Positions 1 through 10,994 of a stretch of DNA of 64,000 nt are shown piece by piece. Both the position numbers and the translations under genes were made by a program. How positions within the stretch are numbered: position 1 is the first letter of the stretch; each line of letters begins with the position of its first letter. Under the pieces are notes generated by a model. That model was not told the DNA's origin. It saw only the letters and a list, made by a program, of their open reading frames with translations, and searched no databases. The stretch comes from Aquanectria penicillioides (lineage: Eukaryota > Ascomycota > Sordariomycetes > Hypocreales > Nectriaceae), in assembly GCA_003415625.1 (NCBI GenBank), contig PYIU01000008.1, forward strand, positions 682,001 through 746,000, in the 5' to 3' direction.

Positions 1-882
1 GGATGGAATGACTCGGGAAGATATGTGATTCTTGACACCCTTCCAGCCCATGGTTTCAGCTCATCCAAGAACCAGAGGCCTGGTTATTGGAGGAGATGTT
101 TCAAGAATTCCGGCTACGACGCGGTGCACGCTGTGATGAACGTGTCCGTGGTGAAGCAGGTGGCGAGCACGGTTGGTCGGTCGAGAGAGGATGGCAGGCG
201 GCTCGTTGAGGTTGAGAAATGGACCATGATTGATCGACGGGAACCCCAAGAGCAAACCTGAGCAATCGGAACTCTGGACGGAAAGGCACAGAGAGCTGGC
301 AACGGCTTGCGCAATGGACACGGAGGCGTCCCCCTTTTTGACGCGGGAAACGACGTTGTTTCACAGCCATCGGCCTCACTGTCGGCCATACTCTGCTGTG
401 CGTCCAGCGAGTGAGCCGAGCATCAGTGGGCCCGCCCACCAGGCGCGGGCATTGGCAGGTGCAAGTAGATGGGCATAAAGCGTACTGTAGGTGCATGTAT
501 GTGTAGGCATTGGCATTGGCATAGGCTGAAAGGCAGAAAGGCAGAGAGGCATAGGGCGGAGGCATCGGCGCAACCAAGCGTAGGCCCGAGGCACGAGGCA
601 CCCGCCTCGAGGCAATCAGTAGGTATATGTGGTCCCCATGTCCATGGCCGATACCGTTATCCATCATCGCGTCGCCCAATCTTGGACGTTGACGGTGATT
701 GAGTTTGGGGTCGCTGACACCGCCACACAAGCGAGCAGGGGAACACGCTGGGAAGAGAGTAACCGGAGGACATACACGACCCGCATGTCCCGGTTGGAGT
801 GACAATGGCGGAAGAAAAAAAAATGATAATGGGGAATGGTAAAATGAAAGGCAATGAAGACAAAAGGATAGAGACCACTTAC
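1..882. other. Left-edge stretch, no supportable coding exon
   Basis: This stretch follows the second exon of the DCN1-like gene on the minus strand. I looked in it for the PONY/cullin-binding exons that should follow and found none in any minus-strand frame. It may be a long intron, or sequence between gene fragments. The plus-strand reading at 25-261 resembles nothing I know. Compositional C/A-rich words dominate 480-620. Confidence 0.4.
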
Positions 883-1235
883 GAATCGACGGCCTCGTTC
901 ATCTTGAAACCCGAAGACTTGAGGTACTGTAGCAGTCGATATTAGTCCAGCTCAACCTTGCAACATCATCCGACCCTCGTTTGGGGCCCCTTGGGGTAAA
1001 CGGCGTCCCCGCTGCAACCCCCCGCCGGCCCGGTGTCGCCTACGATCGTGTCGTGAAGTGCTTCCTTTGCGTCATGGATGACCGGTGGGGGGCGTTGCTG
1101 GAATTTGGTACAGCCTGGCTGTGGGAAGGGGAAAAAAAATATACATACCCGGGTTGCATGACGCTCAGAGGCGCCTGTCAAGGTGACAAACTGAGCGATG
1201 AGGACCTTCTGCTGGGCGGACGATGGCGGCGGCAT
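883..1235 (-). CDS. dcn1: DCN1-like protein, N-terminal UBA exons only (partial)
   Basis: Dcn1 is the E3-like factor that promotes neddylation of cullins. Two exons are visible. Exon 1 (1149-1235) starts MPPPSSAQQKVLIAQF and ends ..GASERHATR before a GTATGT donor. After a 222-nt intron with a CTAAT branch sequence and CAG acceptor, exon 2 (883-926) reads YLKSSGFKMNEAVDS and ends at a GTAAGT donor. Together they give the three-helix UBA-like fold typical of the Dcn1 N terminus (AQFV..TGAS....A.RYLK..G....AV). The C-terminal cullin-binding (PONY) domain is not found in the remaining 880 bases to the left, so it lies outside the window behind an unusually long intron, or the copy is truncated. 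The identity rests on about 44 residues, so another UBA-fold protein cannot be excluded. Confidence 0.5.
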
Positions 1236-1548
1236 GATGGCGGCGAGGGTTCGGGAGATGACTGCCTGTCAAACGTATGGATGAGAGGCCGAGGCCGAGG
1301 CCAAGTAAGGCAGGTGAGTCGTTTGCTGTACGTCGTAGCGAGGGTCTCCGATCGGGGTGGATCGCGAGGCTTCTTTCGAAGGAGAGGCGGAGGGAGACGA
1401 GGACAGACGAGGGGTGCACGAGACACACGAAAGGACCGCGTACGACGGCAAGGACGAACGAGTCAAGGATCGTCGGGTGGTTCTGAGGGGCTCTCGGGCC
1501 TGGGGAGGGGAAAGCCGTCGGTTGAGGGTGGCTCTTCGGTATGTCGAG

Positions 1549-1582
1549 ACGGAGATGGAGATGGAGATGGAGACGGAGACGA
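1549..1582. repeat. GGAGAT-type hexamer tandem repeat
   Basis: About five imperfect copies of GGAGAT/GGAGAC in the leader or promoter of the dcn1-like gene. Confidence 0.8.
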
Positions 1583-2351
1583 AGTAATAGTGGATGCGGT
1601 GGGATGTGGATGGAGGGGTTATGAGATGCTGGAGCCTTTTGCGACGAGGCTGTGATGCTTAGGTACCAACGTAGTGGGCGGTGGTGGCTGACAACCAGCC
1701 AGCGGGCTTGAGGGCGCCTGGGTGGTAGATTTTAGTGGGTGTTGGGGGGAGGATGCAAGGCCATCTCACTGTAGTTTCCGAGTACCTGAGATGTGGCTGA
1801 CCACTGCGGCTGAAGGGGCTTTAGGGTGGGAGCGGAAGGTTTGGTCATTATATCTCAGTGAGTTCAGGAACAACACACTTCTTTTCTGAAGTTGGAGTAG
1901 GAATAATAATGTAAAAATGCAGGAACTGGGGTTCACGGCCGTTTTAAGACTTTTCAAATATATATGGTTGTGAGGTATGGAATGGAAAGTTGGGTTCGTT
2001 TTCTCTGAGCTGCTATAGGAGGTGCTTTCTGAGACTATTCCGCCCAACCACATTGCTGGAAGCTTGGTGCCTGGGCGGGGGAGATGAAATGATTCAGATT
2101 TCATCCCGAACGGAGTGACTCGACGACCAAGGGCCATGAACAATGGAGATCAAGGCAGCCAGTCGTTCCTGACATTCATCACGTACGTACATGACCCCTG
2201 CAGTACCGTTTGACGGGTAGGTATACTCCGTAGTTAGTTCTTAGTTGCCTTCGATTACAGTGGGGCGCCACCGCCAAAAAAGAAGAAAAATACCCCGCCC
2301 TATTAAAGTCCTTGGTTGCCCCCATCCACTGCATGTTGCTGGGATGACGTC

Positions 2352-2436
2352 GCGCCAAAGCCGCACGCGCCCAGCTCCCAATTAGTTATCGATAGAGCGG
2401 GCCGGGGCCACTTGACGCGGTGTGCACCCCGACGCG
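2352..2436. promoter_or_regulatory. Cluster of ACGCG (MCB-like) and E2F-like elements upstream of dpb11
   Basis: GCGCCAAA at 2352-2359 reads TTTGGCGC on the other strand, a textbook E2F/MBF-type site. ACGCG cores follow at 2365-2369, 2415-2419 and 2432-2436. All lie 120-205 bp before the start codon of a DNA-replication scaffold, whose homologues are expected to peak at G1/S. The motifs are seen; their function is inferred. Confidence 0.4.
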
Positions 2437-2556
2437 CTCCCATTTCGATAAGCGACTCGGAAAAGTCGATGGACAAAATAATCACAACTATTGACAACAT
2501 CCTCGTCCCAAAACCCGACTGTCCGCTGCCGAGTTTCCAGGCCACAGGGACTCGTC

Positions 2557-5149
2557 ATGGCGTCGCCCAATTTTCTCGACAATGGCTTCGAATCCGTTCC
2601 TGTCGATCCTGCGCAGCCGCTCAAGGGCATCATCGTTTGCTGCACCAGCATCCCGCCCGATCAGCGGGTTCGTTCCCCTTGTCCCCTCCTCCCCTGGCTC
2701 ACCGTCTGGTGTTCTCCCTCGACGGCAAAGCTGACATTTCCAACAACAGACCAGCATCGCCGGCAAGGTCTCCGAGCTTGGCGGCATCCACAAGTACGAC
2801 CTGACTCCCGACGTTACGCACCTCGTCGTCGGTGACTATGACACCCCCAAGTATCGCCATGTCGCCCGTGAACGCCCCGACATCAAGGCCATGGATGCCG
2901 CCTGGATTGACGTGCTGTCCGAGATGTGGAAGCATGATGACGACGACATTGACTATCGAGCTCTCGAATCTGAGCACCAGCTGAAGCCTCTTGAGAAGCG
3001 AGGCGTCGACCCTGCGGCCGTCCAGGCTGGGCAGCCCGCCAATCGGGACTCGCTGCTCATCTGCCTAACAGGATTCGGAGATCAGCGCGAGGAGATTGCG
3101 AAAAAGATTACGGCCAACGGAGGATTGTATACCGGAGACCTGACACGACGTTGTACACACCTCATTGTCAACAAACCTGAAGGCAAAAAGTTTGCTGCTG
3201 CCAAAGCGTGGGGTATTTATGCGGTCACTCTCGCATGGCTCGACCAGACGATTGCCCGTGGTCTAATACTGGAGGAGGCAAAGTTCGACCCTATTCTGCC
3301 TCTAGAGGAACAAGGCAAGGGTGCCTGGGTGCAGAGGGACCCAAGACAAGCCCTTTGGGGCAAGCGATCACGGTCCGTCATGACTGGCGGCGCCGAGGAT
3401 GGTCCCAGGAAATTGAGGAAAACGGCCAGCATGAAACTGAACTCGCAACGGAACAACCTCTGGGGCGACATCTTGGGGAGGTCAACATCGAGGGAATACT
3501 CGTTTGCTCACGACCAGGAGAAGCAAGCTGGCGAAGCAGGCCAGTCCCGAGGCAAACTAGCCCAGGTGCAACAAGAAGCGCCGCAACCTCAACACCAGCC
3601 CGAGCCCACCATCCCAGTCTTGCAGGAGCCGCAAGGCGTCTTTGGTAACTGCTACTTCCACATCCATGGCTTCACCTCTCAACGAACCTCTATTCTCGAA
3701 CAGACCATCTCTACCCTGGGCGGCTCCATCTGCTCCTTTCTCCACGAAGTCGGCCTGGGTCCGTTTCCCACTCCCGGCCAGCCAAAAGCTCGGTTCCTCA
3801 TTGTTCCCCAGGCGTCACAGCCTGACACTCATCCTCGAGCCAACTACGACGGTCTGCATGTTGTTACGGAGTATTACATTGAGACGTGTCTACACAACAA
3901 GACCTTCTTCGACCCTAGCGAACACGTCCTCGGCCGGCCCTTTCCTCTCTTCCCTATCCCTGCGTTCGCAGGCATGACAGTCTGCACCGCCGCCTTCACA
4001 GGCATCGAGCTCAGTCAGGTTGCCCGTAGCGTGGTCCAACTGGGTGCTCGTTTTGAGGAGGAATTCCGTCGTGGAACTGGCGTTTTGGTTTGCAAGTCTC
4101 TAGCTTCTATACGGAAAGAGAAGCTGCGCATGGCGCTGAAATGGGGCGTTCCAATAGTATCGGCTGACTGGCTATGGGAGTGCATCTCGACCGGCTTCAA
4201 GGTGCCCCTTGACGACTACGTCTTCCCAGAGCTCAAGAACCACTATGAGATGGCCAAGCGAAGGGAGGAATCACAACCCCAACCACAGGCAAAGCCCATC
4301 CCCGAAGTACGTTCTCGAGCAGTCACTAAACCCCTTCAACGAACCCGCTCCGAACCAGCTCTCAGGGCATCGTCTAAACGTGACGTGCCCAAACCCCCCA
4401 CTGGAGCCGGTGTCGATACTACTGCCTTTGACCGCGACTCCCCCGAGAAACCCAAGCCTCGCCCCAAACCATCAGAGTCCCACGACTCACTCGTCACCGC
4501 CGACTTTGCCACCGCTCTCACCCATCCCGCCCCCGAAAGCTTTGTTGAGTCCGAACCCGCCCTCCAAGAAGTCTCCTCCGCCCGCCTCAACAAGTCACCT
4601 TCTCCCACAAAGCACGTCTCCCTCCCTCGCACCCTCTCCGAACCCACCAAGATCGCTACCACCGAGGACCCCTCGGCGTCAGATGCGAAGCTCAAGGAGC
4701 GTCAGGTAGAAGAAGCTAGGAAACAAGCCAAGGCCGCTGAGCGTCAGGCCCTTTCCTCAAAGCTCACGAGCCTCATCGAGTCCAACGGCTCTGTCGCCAC
4801 TGCTTCCACCACTTCCAACCTCAACGCCGAGGACGACCAAGCTCCAGCCAACCCCATCCCCCGCCCTCGTCGCCGCCAGATCCTTGGCCGCGCCATCAGC
4901 AACGCCTCCAACGCCAGCAGCGAAGCCGCCCGCTCCGACAGCCTGCGCGACTCGGAGAATGTAGACGCCCTTCAGCACGACGAACCCCCTGCCACGCAGC
5001 TTGAGTACCTGGACCCGCGTGCCCAGGAGTACAAGGCCGCGCTGATGAGTCGCATGATGAGCGAGACCGCCGAGATCAAGCCCGCGCTGAGCAAGGGGCC
5101 AGCGGATAACCTCGGCGTCGTAGGCGGCCGGGTGATGAGAAGGCGATGA
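2557..5149 (+). CDS. dpb11: Rad4/Cut5-Dpb11-TopBP1 BRCT scaffold protein
   Basis: This scaffold joins CDK-phosphorylated replication factors at origins and activates the Mec1/ATR checkpoint in the nucleus. Exon 1 is 2557-2667 and exon 2 is 2750-5149; the 82-nt intron runs from GTTCGT to ACAG. The protein is 836 aa. BRCT1 (about 10-100) carries the family pattern KGIIVCCTSI..DQR and DYDTPKYRHVA...RPDIKAM, close to fission yeast Rad4. BRCT2 (about 135-220) has CLTGF and DLTRRCTHLIV. BRCT3 (about 330-430) and BRCT4 (about 440-520) follow, the last ending SADWLWECISTGF. The C-terminal 300 residues are basic, Ser/Pro-rich and apparently disordered, with a short conserved-looking PRRRQILGRA segment. 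An AATAAA-like tract follows the stop. The ATG at 2557 is chosen because it gives the complete first BRCT. Confidence 0.92.
2668..2749 (+). other. Intron of dpb11
   Basis: The donor GTTCGT is weak but the acceptor ACAACAG is good. Removing it joins the two halves of BRCT1 exactly where the Rad4 family pattern predicts. Confidence 0.85.
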
Positions 5150-6334
5150 TGGGACGGTGAAGAGAAGAGGAAAAAAATAAAATAACGTAATGGCATGGGA
5201 TTGTTTTGGAATGGAAAACCGTGACCTTCTGCTTTTGGGAATCTCACAAACGGGGACTTTTTGTCTAATTGGTAATGACATGCAGGCCCATGTTTTCCAG
5301 GATAGGAGTAACCAACAGGTACTGTTACAGTTTCACGCGAGTAGCAAAGTCACTCGTCATGTTTGCAATGTATGTAGCAGGAATGAATACCCAGTCTTAC
5401 CCTCGCAGGTCCAGACGAAAGGCAGTATAAAAAAATCCATTATGAAATATAAACGAGATTCACACCAGCAGCTTTGACTTCCGCGATCCTGCAAACACTC
5501 CCGACACACTTTGTTTGACACACATAAGAATCCCACCGAGATATGCGCGTGCACATTGTCCCATCCGATCCCGAATCCGAATCCGATTCCGGTTCCATTT
5601 CATTTCGTAAACCCAGCCAAAGTCAAAATATAAGATCCCAAATCTCCCATGCCATGCGCGCGGTCTCGAAACCATAAATCTTTGAACTCTCGCCCCTACC
5701 CAGTCCAGTGTTGGCAGGTGGGAACCAGGAACGGTTCCCTCTATGAGAAACACAACGGAACAACCAATGTAAGAAAAAAGAAACATAAAGGAGAATAGTG
5801 AATCGATGAGAGCGAATGAATGCGTGGGAAGAGGATGCATCGGTGCTGTCAACATCCACCCTCAGGGCGGCTGCAAGCGTGGCGAATCCTTCGCACGTCT
5901 CCCTGCCATTATGCCAGGACCTGCTCCAGTTCTCGCCTCTCCCGCACTGGGTGCGCGACTGGATTGGCCGAAAAAGAAAGGGCGCAGGGAGACTATAAAA
6001 AAGGCTAGATAGTGTACAACGAAAATATCGGTCTTATAACCAACCGCTCGTAGTGTACTTGTGCTTCTGAGTGAAAAGAAAAGAAACCACTCAGGCACTC
6101 CCGTTGAATGTATTACCGGACTCAGCCTCCAGCCGGTCCGGTATAGGCGGGTGGATTCCCAGGCAAGCGATCGCCTGGTTTCCGACTTCGAAATGACGTC
6201 TTAATAGGAAATAAATTAAGAAGCAGTGGTGTGGTAGAGAAGCCTAAAATCAACTCCCCATTTCGTATTACTCTTCCGTTGTATGGTCATGGATTCCCGT
6301 CGAAGCGGGGCTATTTCTCTTCGGGCAGGGCAAA
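5150..6334. other. Convergent 3' region, no gene
   Basis: This lies between the ends of dpb11 (plus) and the DUF3716 gene (minus). It holds an A-rich AATAAA-like tract at 5171-5185 and AT-rich 3' UTR-like sequence. No coding signal is seen. Confidence 0.5.
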
Positions 6335-9214
6335 CTATGCCATCAATTCCTTCCTAGGCTTGCCGTTCTCGTCGGAGAGCTGCTCTGATTGCATATTCAT
6401 CCAGCGGCGGTCAAGCTCCTCACTATCGACATGGTTAATATCAAACTCAAACACGTCTGACGGAAATACTCACGTTGACTCCTTGAGCATCTTCACACCC
6501 CTCTCCCGGCAAAAGTTCAAGAAACGTCGCATCGTTCGTTCGCGTTTGAACGCCGCCATGACATCGCCTCGAATACGACCGTCCTTTTTGGCTAGGACGG
6601 AACCTTCGTGGCGCATCAAGACGTGGATTCGCAAGGCTCCAATGTTCCAGACCACTTGGGCAATCTCGTCCATGTTCAAGTGGAAGTCGATGGGATCCTT
6701 GTGCACACCCCATTGAGCAGGGTGGAGGCCCTTGAGGACCTGGTGCTCAAATGCCTGATCCTCCTCGATCCATGTCCAATACTGCGTTACGTGGGTCGAA
6801 CTGGTGTAGAGGCGTGTTTTGACCTGGTAGAGCCGGTAGTCAGTCCTTCTAATCGGGACACCGCTCCAGGAATCCGCGTCGGAGTGATCGGCAGTATAAA
6901 ACTCATCGCGACCAGGGATGGGCGCAGGGGAGAGCAGCTTGGTTCGCTTGTGGATCCCGTACGGGCTCTCAGGGGGGAGCGACACGTGCGTGGCCAAGGG
7001 GGATTGATCGACAAAGGGAGTATCGCGTGGCGTGCTCGCGAGGGAATGCATGCTCTTGCGCTTCTTGAGAGGCTTCGGGGTGTTATTCGGGCTGCCGAGA
7101 CTGTGTCGGCCAGTCTTCATTCCTGACGGGCGACCGATGTTCTTGAAGCCATGCTTATATCGCAGAGCCGTCAATTTGGGGTCGTGATAGAAGTCGTGGA
7201 TAGTGCGCGGTAGGTTGAAACTGGACCCCTCAGTCTGGATGAGCTCATAGAGTCGCTGTCGCATCCACTCAACAGGCTTGATGTCCAGCTTGAACTTGGA
7301 CAATTCCGACATAGTTTCTGAGAGTCGGAAGAGCGTATCGTACGAGCAAATGCCGCCTTTTCCGGATGAGATGTACTTCTTACTGAGAAGCTGGTATGGG
7401 CTGATGTCACCTTCCTCAAGGAATTCGAGAATCTTGATACCTCGGTTGACCTGTCGTCCAATCTGGTACTTTGAAGAGCCACCCTTTTCCTGCTTAGGAC
7501 CGGCCTCGATCGCTGCCTGATGCTTCTCTCGCCACTTGGCCAATTGAGGCTCGATCAGGGAACGGACGTTGGGCCAGTTGGCTTCCCAGTAGGGATGGCC
7601 CTCGGTAATCTTCTCCAGCGGGACGCCTTCCACGCAGTCGGGATACGTGTAAACGCGGCCGTTGTCCCTCAAGGCCAGGGTATCTCGCGAAATCTCCTCC
7701 AACTCTTCGGAAAAGGACTCAGTAGGCTGGGGCGAAGGCTCAATTGACATTGGCGTAGGGCGATCAGCAGAAGGGGGTCTGCTTCGTTGGTTGGCGTTGG
7801 CAGGCGTGAAGCCAGGAGTGACTCGGTACTGCTCCTGAGGGGTTGGCATCTGCTCGGGCTCGCGCACCAGGTGATTGCCGTTGAGAATTGGTGCAGCATC
7901 TTTCATAGGCGTATCATTGTGTTCGGTGGTGGGATGAGCCCTATCGGGTTGAGGAGCAAGGAGGGGAAGAAGCGATGCAGGAGCGGAGTGAGGAAGCGGC
8001 TGTCTTTCGGGTCTCTCAAACCTCTCAGGTCGTTCAAATCGTTCGGGCCTTTCAATTCTCTCCGGTCGCTCATACCTTTCCACTCTTTCAGCCTCGTGCT
8101 CAGGCTCAGGTCGAGGTTGAATTTCGACGACATGACCTTCCCGTTGAGGGCTCTCCGGACCATCCCTGGTGTCCCTGCGTCGATATCGTCGCCTAGCTGT
8201 CGGCACGTCGATAAAATCTCCCGAAGCACCGTGACACCCCTGGCGGTTCCACTCGCAGTTGCCGCATTTCTGGAACAGGTCACCTCCGACAATGATGCAG
8301 TCGTCAAATGCACCCTGGTTCTTGTCGCATGACTGGCATCGCTTGGTTTGGATTTGGCCCGTGGCTTGGATCATGCACGACAACCACTTGACGCCCTTGG
8401 CTTCGGTGCGTTCATAGATGGTGCCGAGATGGGAGTCGTTGAAGCGGCGGCCCCGGCGAATCTTGACATCTCGTCGGATTTCAAGGTCTTGGATGGCCTC
8501 AACCCACTGGTTCCACGGCTCGATGCGCTCCACAGGGCCAATGACGTTTCCATCGGCATCGACCACGTTCACTAGAACGTCTGCAGGCTTATCGCTGGCG
8601 TGGCGGTCCCCGTTCTGCAATTCGACACCGTCCATCCTTGAGTCCTCCACCATGGAAGTGTCTGCTGAAGGCGGCGCAGTGGACACCAGGTCCCTGTCTG
8701 GGATAGAAATGCCGTTGACTCTTGGCCGCGTTGACGAGCTGGCTTGAGATCTTGGTCTGATGGCGTCTATTTCGAGATCCTCGAATTCCTCCACCCCGTT
8801 GGGATCCTCGCCGCGCTTCTCTTTAAAAAACTTGCGCATGGTCTTCCTAACTTTTTGGCGGGTCTCTAAGCGCGCCTGCTGTCCATCGCGATACTCCTGC
8901 TCAAGCCTGTTGAGGCGGTCGGCCTTTTCATCGCAGGCCTGCGACACGCGATGGAGCTCCTCGTCGACCTTGGCGAGCTCTCTTGCCAGACGGGTCCGGG
9001 ACTCGTCGAGCAAACTACGACGGCCGGTCAAGTTGCTCAATTCTACTTTGGCGTCGGTGACAGAGTGCTGGAAGGCGCGATCAGCCTCGTTATCGGCTGC
9101 TTCATATTGGCGATCCTGGTCGGCCCAGAAGTTTTGCTCCGTCTCATTCCAGACCGATTGGTGCTCCTCGGCAGGGAGGGCTTCCAATGCGGCGGCATCC
9201 TCTGCGGTCGCCAT
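6335..9214 (-). CDS. DUF3716-domain coiled-coil protein
   Basis: Fungal protein of unknown function, 942 aa from two exons (6474-9214 and 6335-6422). The 51-nt intron has a GTGAGT donor and a GATAG acceptor; splicing extends the product by about 29 residues beyond the read-through stop. Residues about 20-150 are heptad-rich and highly charged (coiled coil), with a basic KVRKTMRKFFKEKR. Residues about 280-335 hold a Cys cluster of the form C..C....G.F..C, then CGNC.W....C, which is the DUF3716 signature and probably binds zinc. A low-complexity block of PERFER/PERIER pentads to hexads follows near residue 385. A conserved-looking C-terminal half (about 540-750) has the pattern GHPYWEANW...PQLAKW. 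No catalytic motif is evident. A nuclear, nucleic-acid-associated role is possible but is inference. Confidence 0.8.
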
Positions 9215-9464
9215 GGCGGACCGGATTTACCTGACGGGGGAGCGAAAGGCAGTGAGTGGTGCGTAGCGCAATTGAGGTTGTGCAAGTGTTGTAAGTGCCA
9301 CCTAGTAGGCAGGCGGCGGGATAGGATAGTGGGAGTAGGTGGGAGGGAATGCTATCGGGGATGCACGTGATTTCCTATTGCGGCGTCCAAGACAATGCAG
9401 CTTGTGTCATATAGTGGGTTCCCCGTGGTTCCCAGCTGGTATTGCTGTTGGTTGGCTGCGGCGT

Positions 9465-9490
9465 GGCTCAGGCTCAGGCTCAGGCTCAGG
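9465..9490. repeat. GGCTCA hexamer tandem repeat
   Basis: More than four perfect copies of GGCTCA in the upstream region of the DUF3716 gene. Confidence 0.9.
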
Positions 9491-10962
9491 CGTAGTAGTA
9501 GCAGCAGGCTTTTTTAGGTTGGCAATATTTGATAGCGCTCCACCAGCAACGCCTAGTCCCCTAATCCTAATTCTCCAATCCCCGTAATCGCCCCAATAGT
9601 ATTTGCGGTACGGGCCCTGGTCGGAGCTCAGCTGTCTGACAATAGGCGCGATCCTATCGCCGTATGCGGGTTGCAGCACGCGCCCGATACCGACAGGCGA
9701 CAGGGTCTCTGAAGGCAAGGCGCCTTTTGAGCTGTGACGGGGCGGCGTGGGTGAGGTAAGTGTACGTACTCAGCAGAACTAGGATGGATTGTGGGTTGTG
9801 GGGCGGTTGCGAAGGGTCGGCGATATTAAGGGAACAAGGTTTCGGCGTCCTGCGATAGGGCGAAGAACGAGGAATAAGGAAAAGAGAAGGAGATGGGATG
9901 AAAGTCGAGGGGAAGGAAAAAAAAGAAACCAACAAAGACCTCGAAACCTAAGCGGCTTTGCGTGGTGCACTTAGAGTGAGCTGCAGTGTAGTCTCGTGCA
10001 GTCTCGTGCAGCGCAGAGCAGCAGAGCGTAGATCGAAATCGAATTGAATGAGGAAGACCGTTTTTTCCCGCTGGAAGCGCTGCAGCACAGAAATGCGCAG
10101 CTTTTTTCCTGATCCCGTATTCTGCCCAATGGCCCCGCCAGCACGTCTCTTTCGGTTTGGCGCTGTCGATGCGATGCGAGCGAGCGCGCGATGGCGTGTC
10201 TTGGAATCCGCCCAACCAACGACGAAGTCACTTTTTTTTCTTTCCCTTTTTCCACCACCCCCTTCGCGTGAATAAGCCCACTTTCTCGCCTGGCGTTGCG
10301 CGCCCGATCCCTGCAGGGAGCGCACTGCTGCTCTTGTTTCTGCAATGGCTCCTCTGACGCTTTGCGCCGGGGCGCCGATCCTTTGGCGTAGGGGGAGAGC
10401 CCCCAAAAAAGAAGCGTGGGGTTGGGGTTATGAGTAGGAGTTCTTCACCGAATAATCAACAATCGAGAATAGTTCCCGAAATTGCACGGGATAGCGAAAG
10501 ACGAAGGAAACGCGGCGGCATAAAACGCGTGTGTGTGAAACGTTGTACGGTCGCCGTGGGGTGTGCCCGTCCTGGTCGATATGCCTTTTTGTTACGGGGC
10601 GGCGGAGATCGAATAGACGGCCAGCCAGCCAAAAGGTAGGAGAGGAGATGAGGGAAAGAGTGTATGTGGAAAGGTAAAGGGTGTTGTCGAGTGGAGCCCC
10701 GGGTGGAGTGCCAAGGGGGTCGTGAAGAAAGCCGGAAGAAACGAGTCGCACCCAAGCCCGGACGGAGTGAGACTCGGAATGAGGCTCGGACTGTGAGGCT
10801 CGGATTGAGGACGAGGGGGGAGGGGGAAAGGAGAGGGAAGGATGGGGAAGGGGAAACGGAGGTTTGTTGGAGGAGGAGAGGAGAAAAAGGAAGAAGGGAA
10901 ATGGAAAGGGAGGGAAGAATGAGGAAAGGATAGGACCGGCCGGAAGGTATCTCCTTGGGTTA

Positions 10963-10994
10963 GATTGGACTGGATTGGATTGGATTGGATTGGT
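10963..10994. repeat. GATTG pentamer tandem repeat
   Basis: About six copies of GATTG, one with a single substitution. Confidence 0.9.

Larger units (their letters stand above)
1236..2556. other. Divergent promoter region between the dcn1-like gene and dpb11
   Basis: No coding exon is seen. It holds a GGAGAT hexamer repeat at 1549-1582 and, near the dpb11 start, a cluster of ACGCG elements with an E2F-like GCGCCAAA (listed separately). Confidence 0.5.

Noticed and set aside
981..1655. 224-codon plus-strand frame
   Set aside because: Antisense to the dcn1-like exons and extended through a hexamer repeat.
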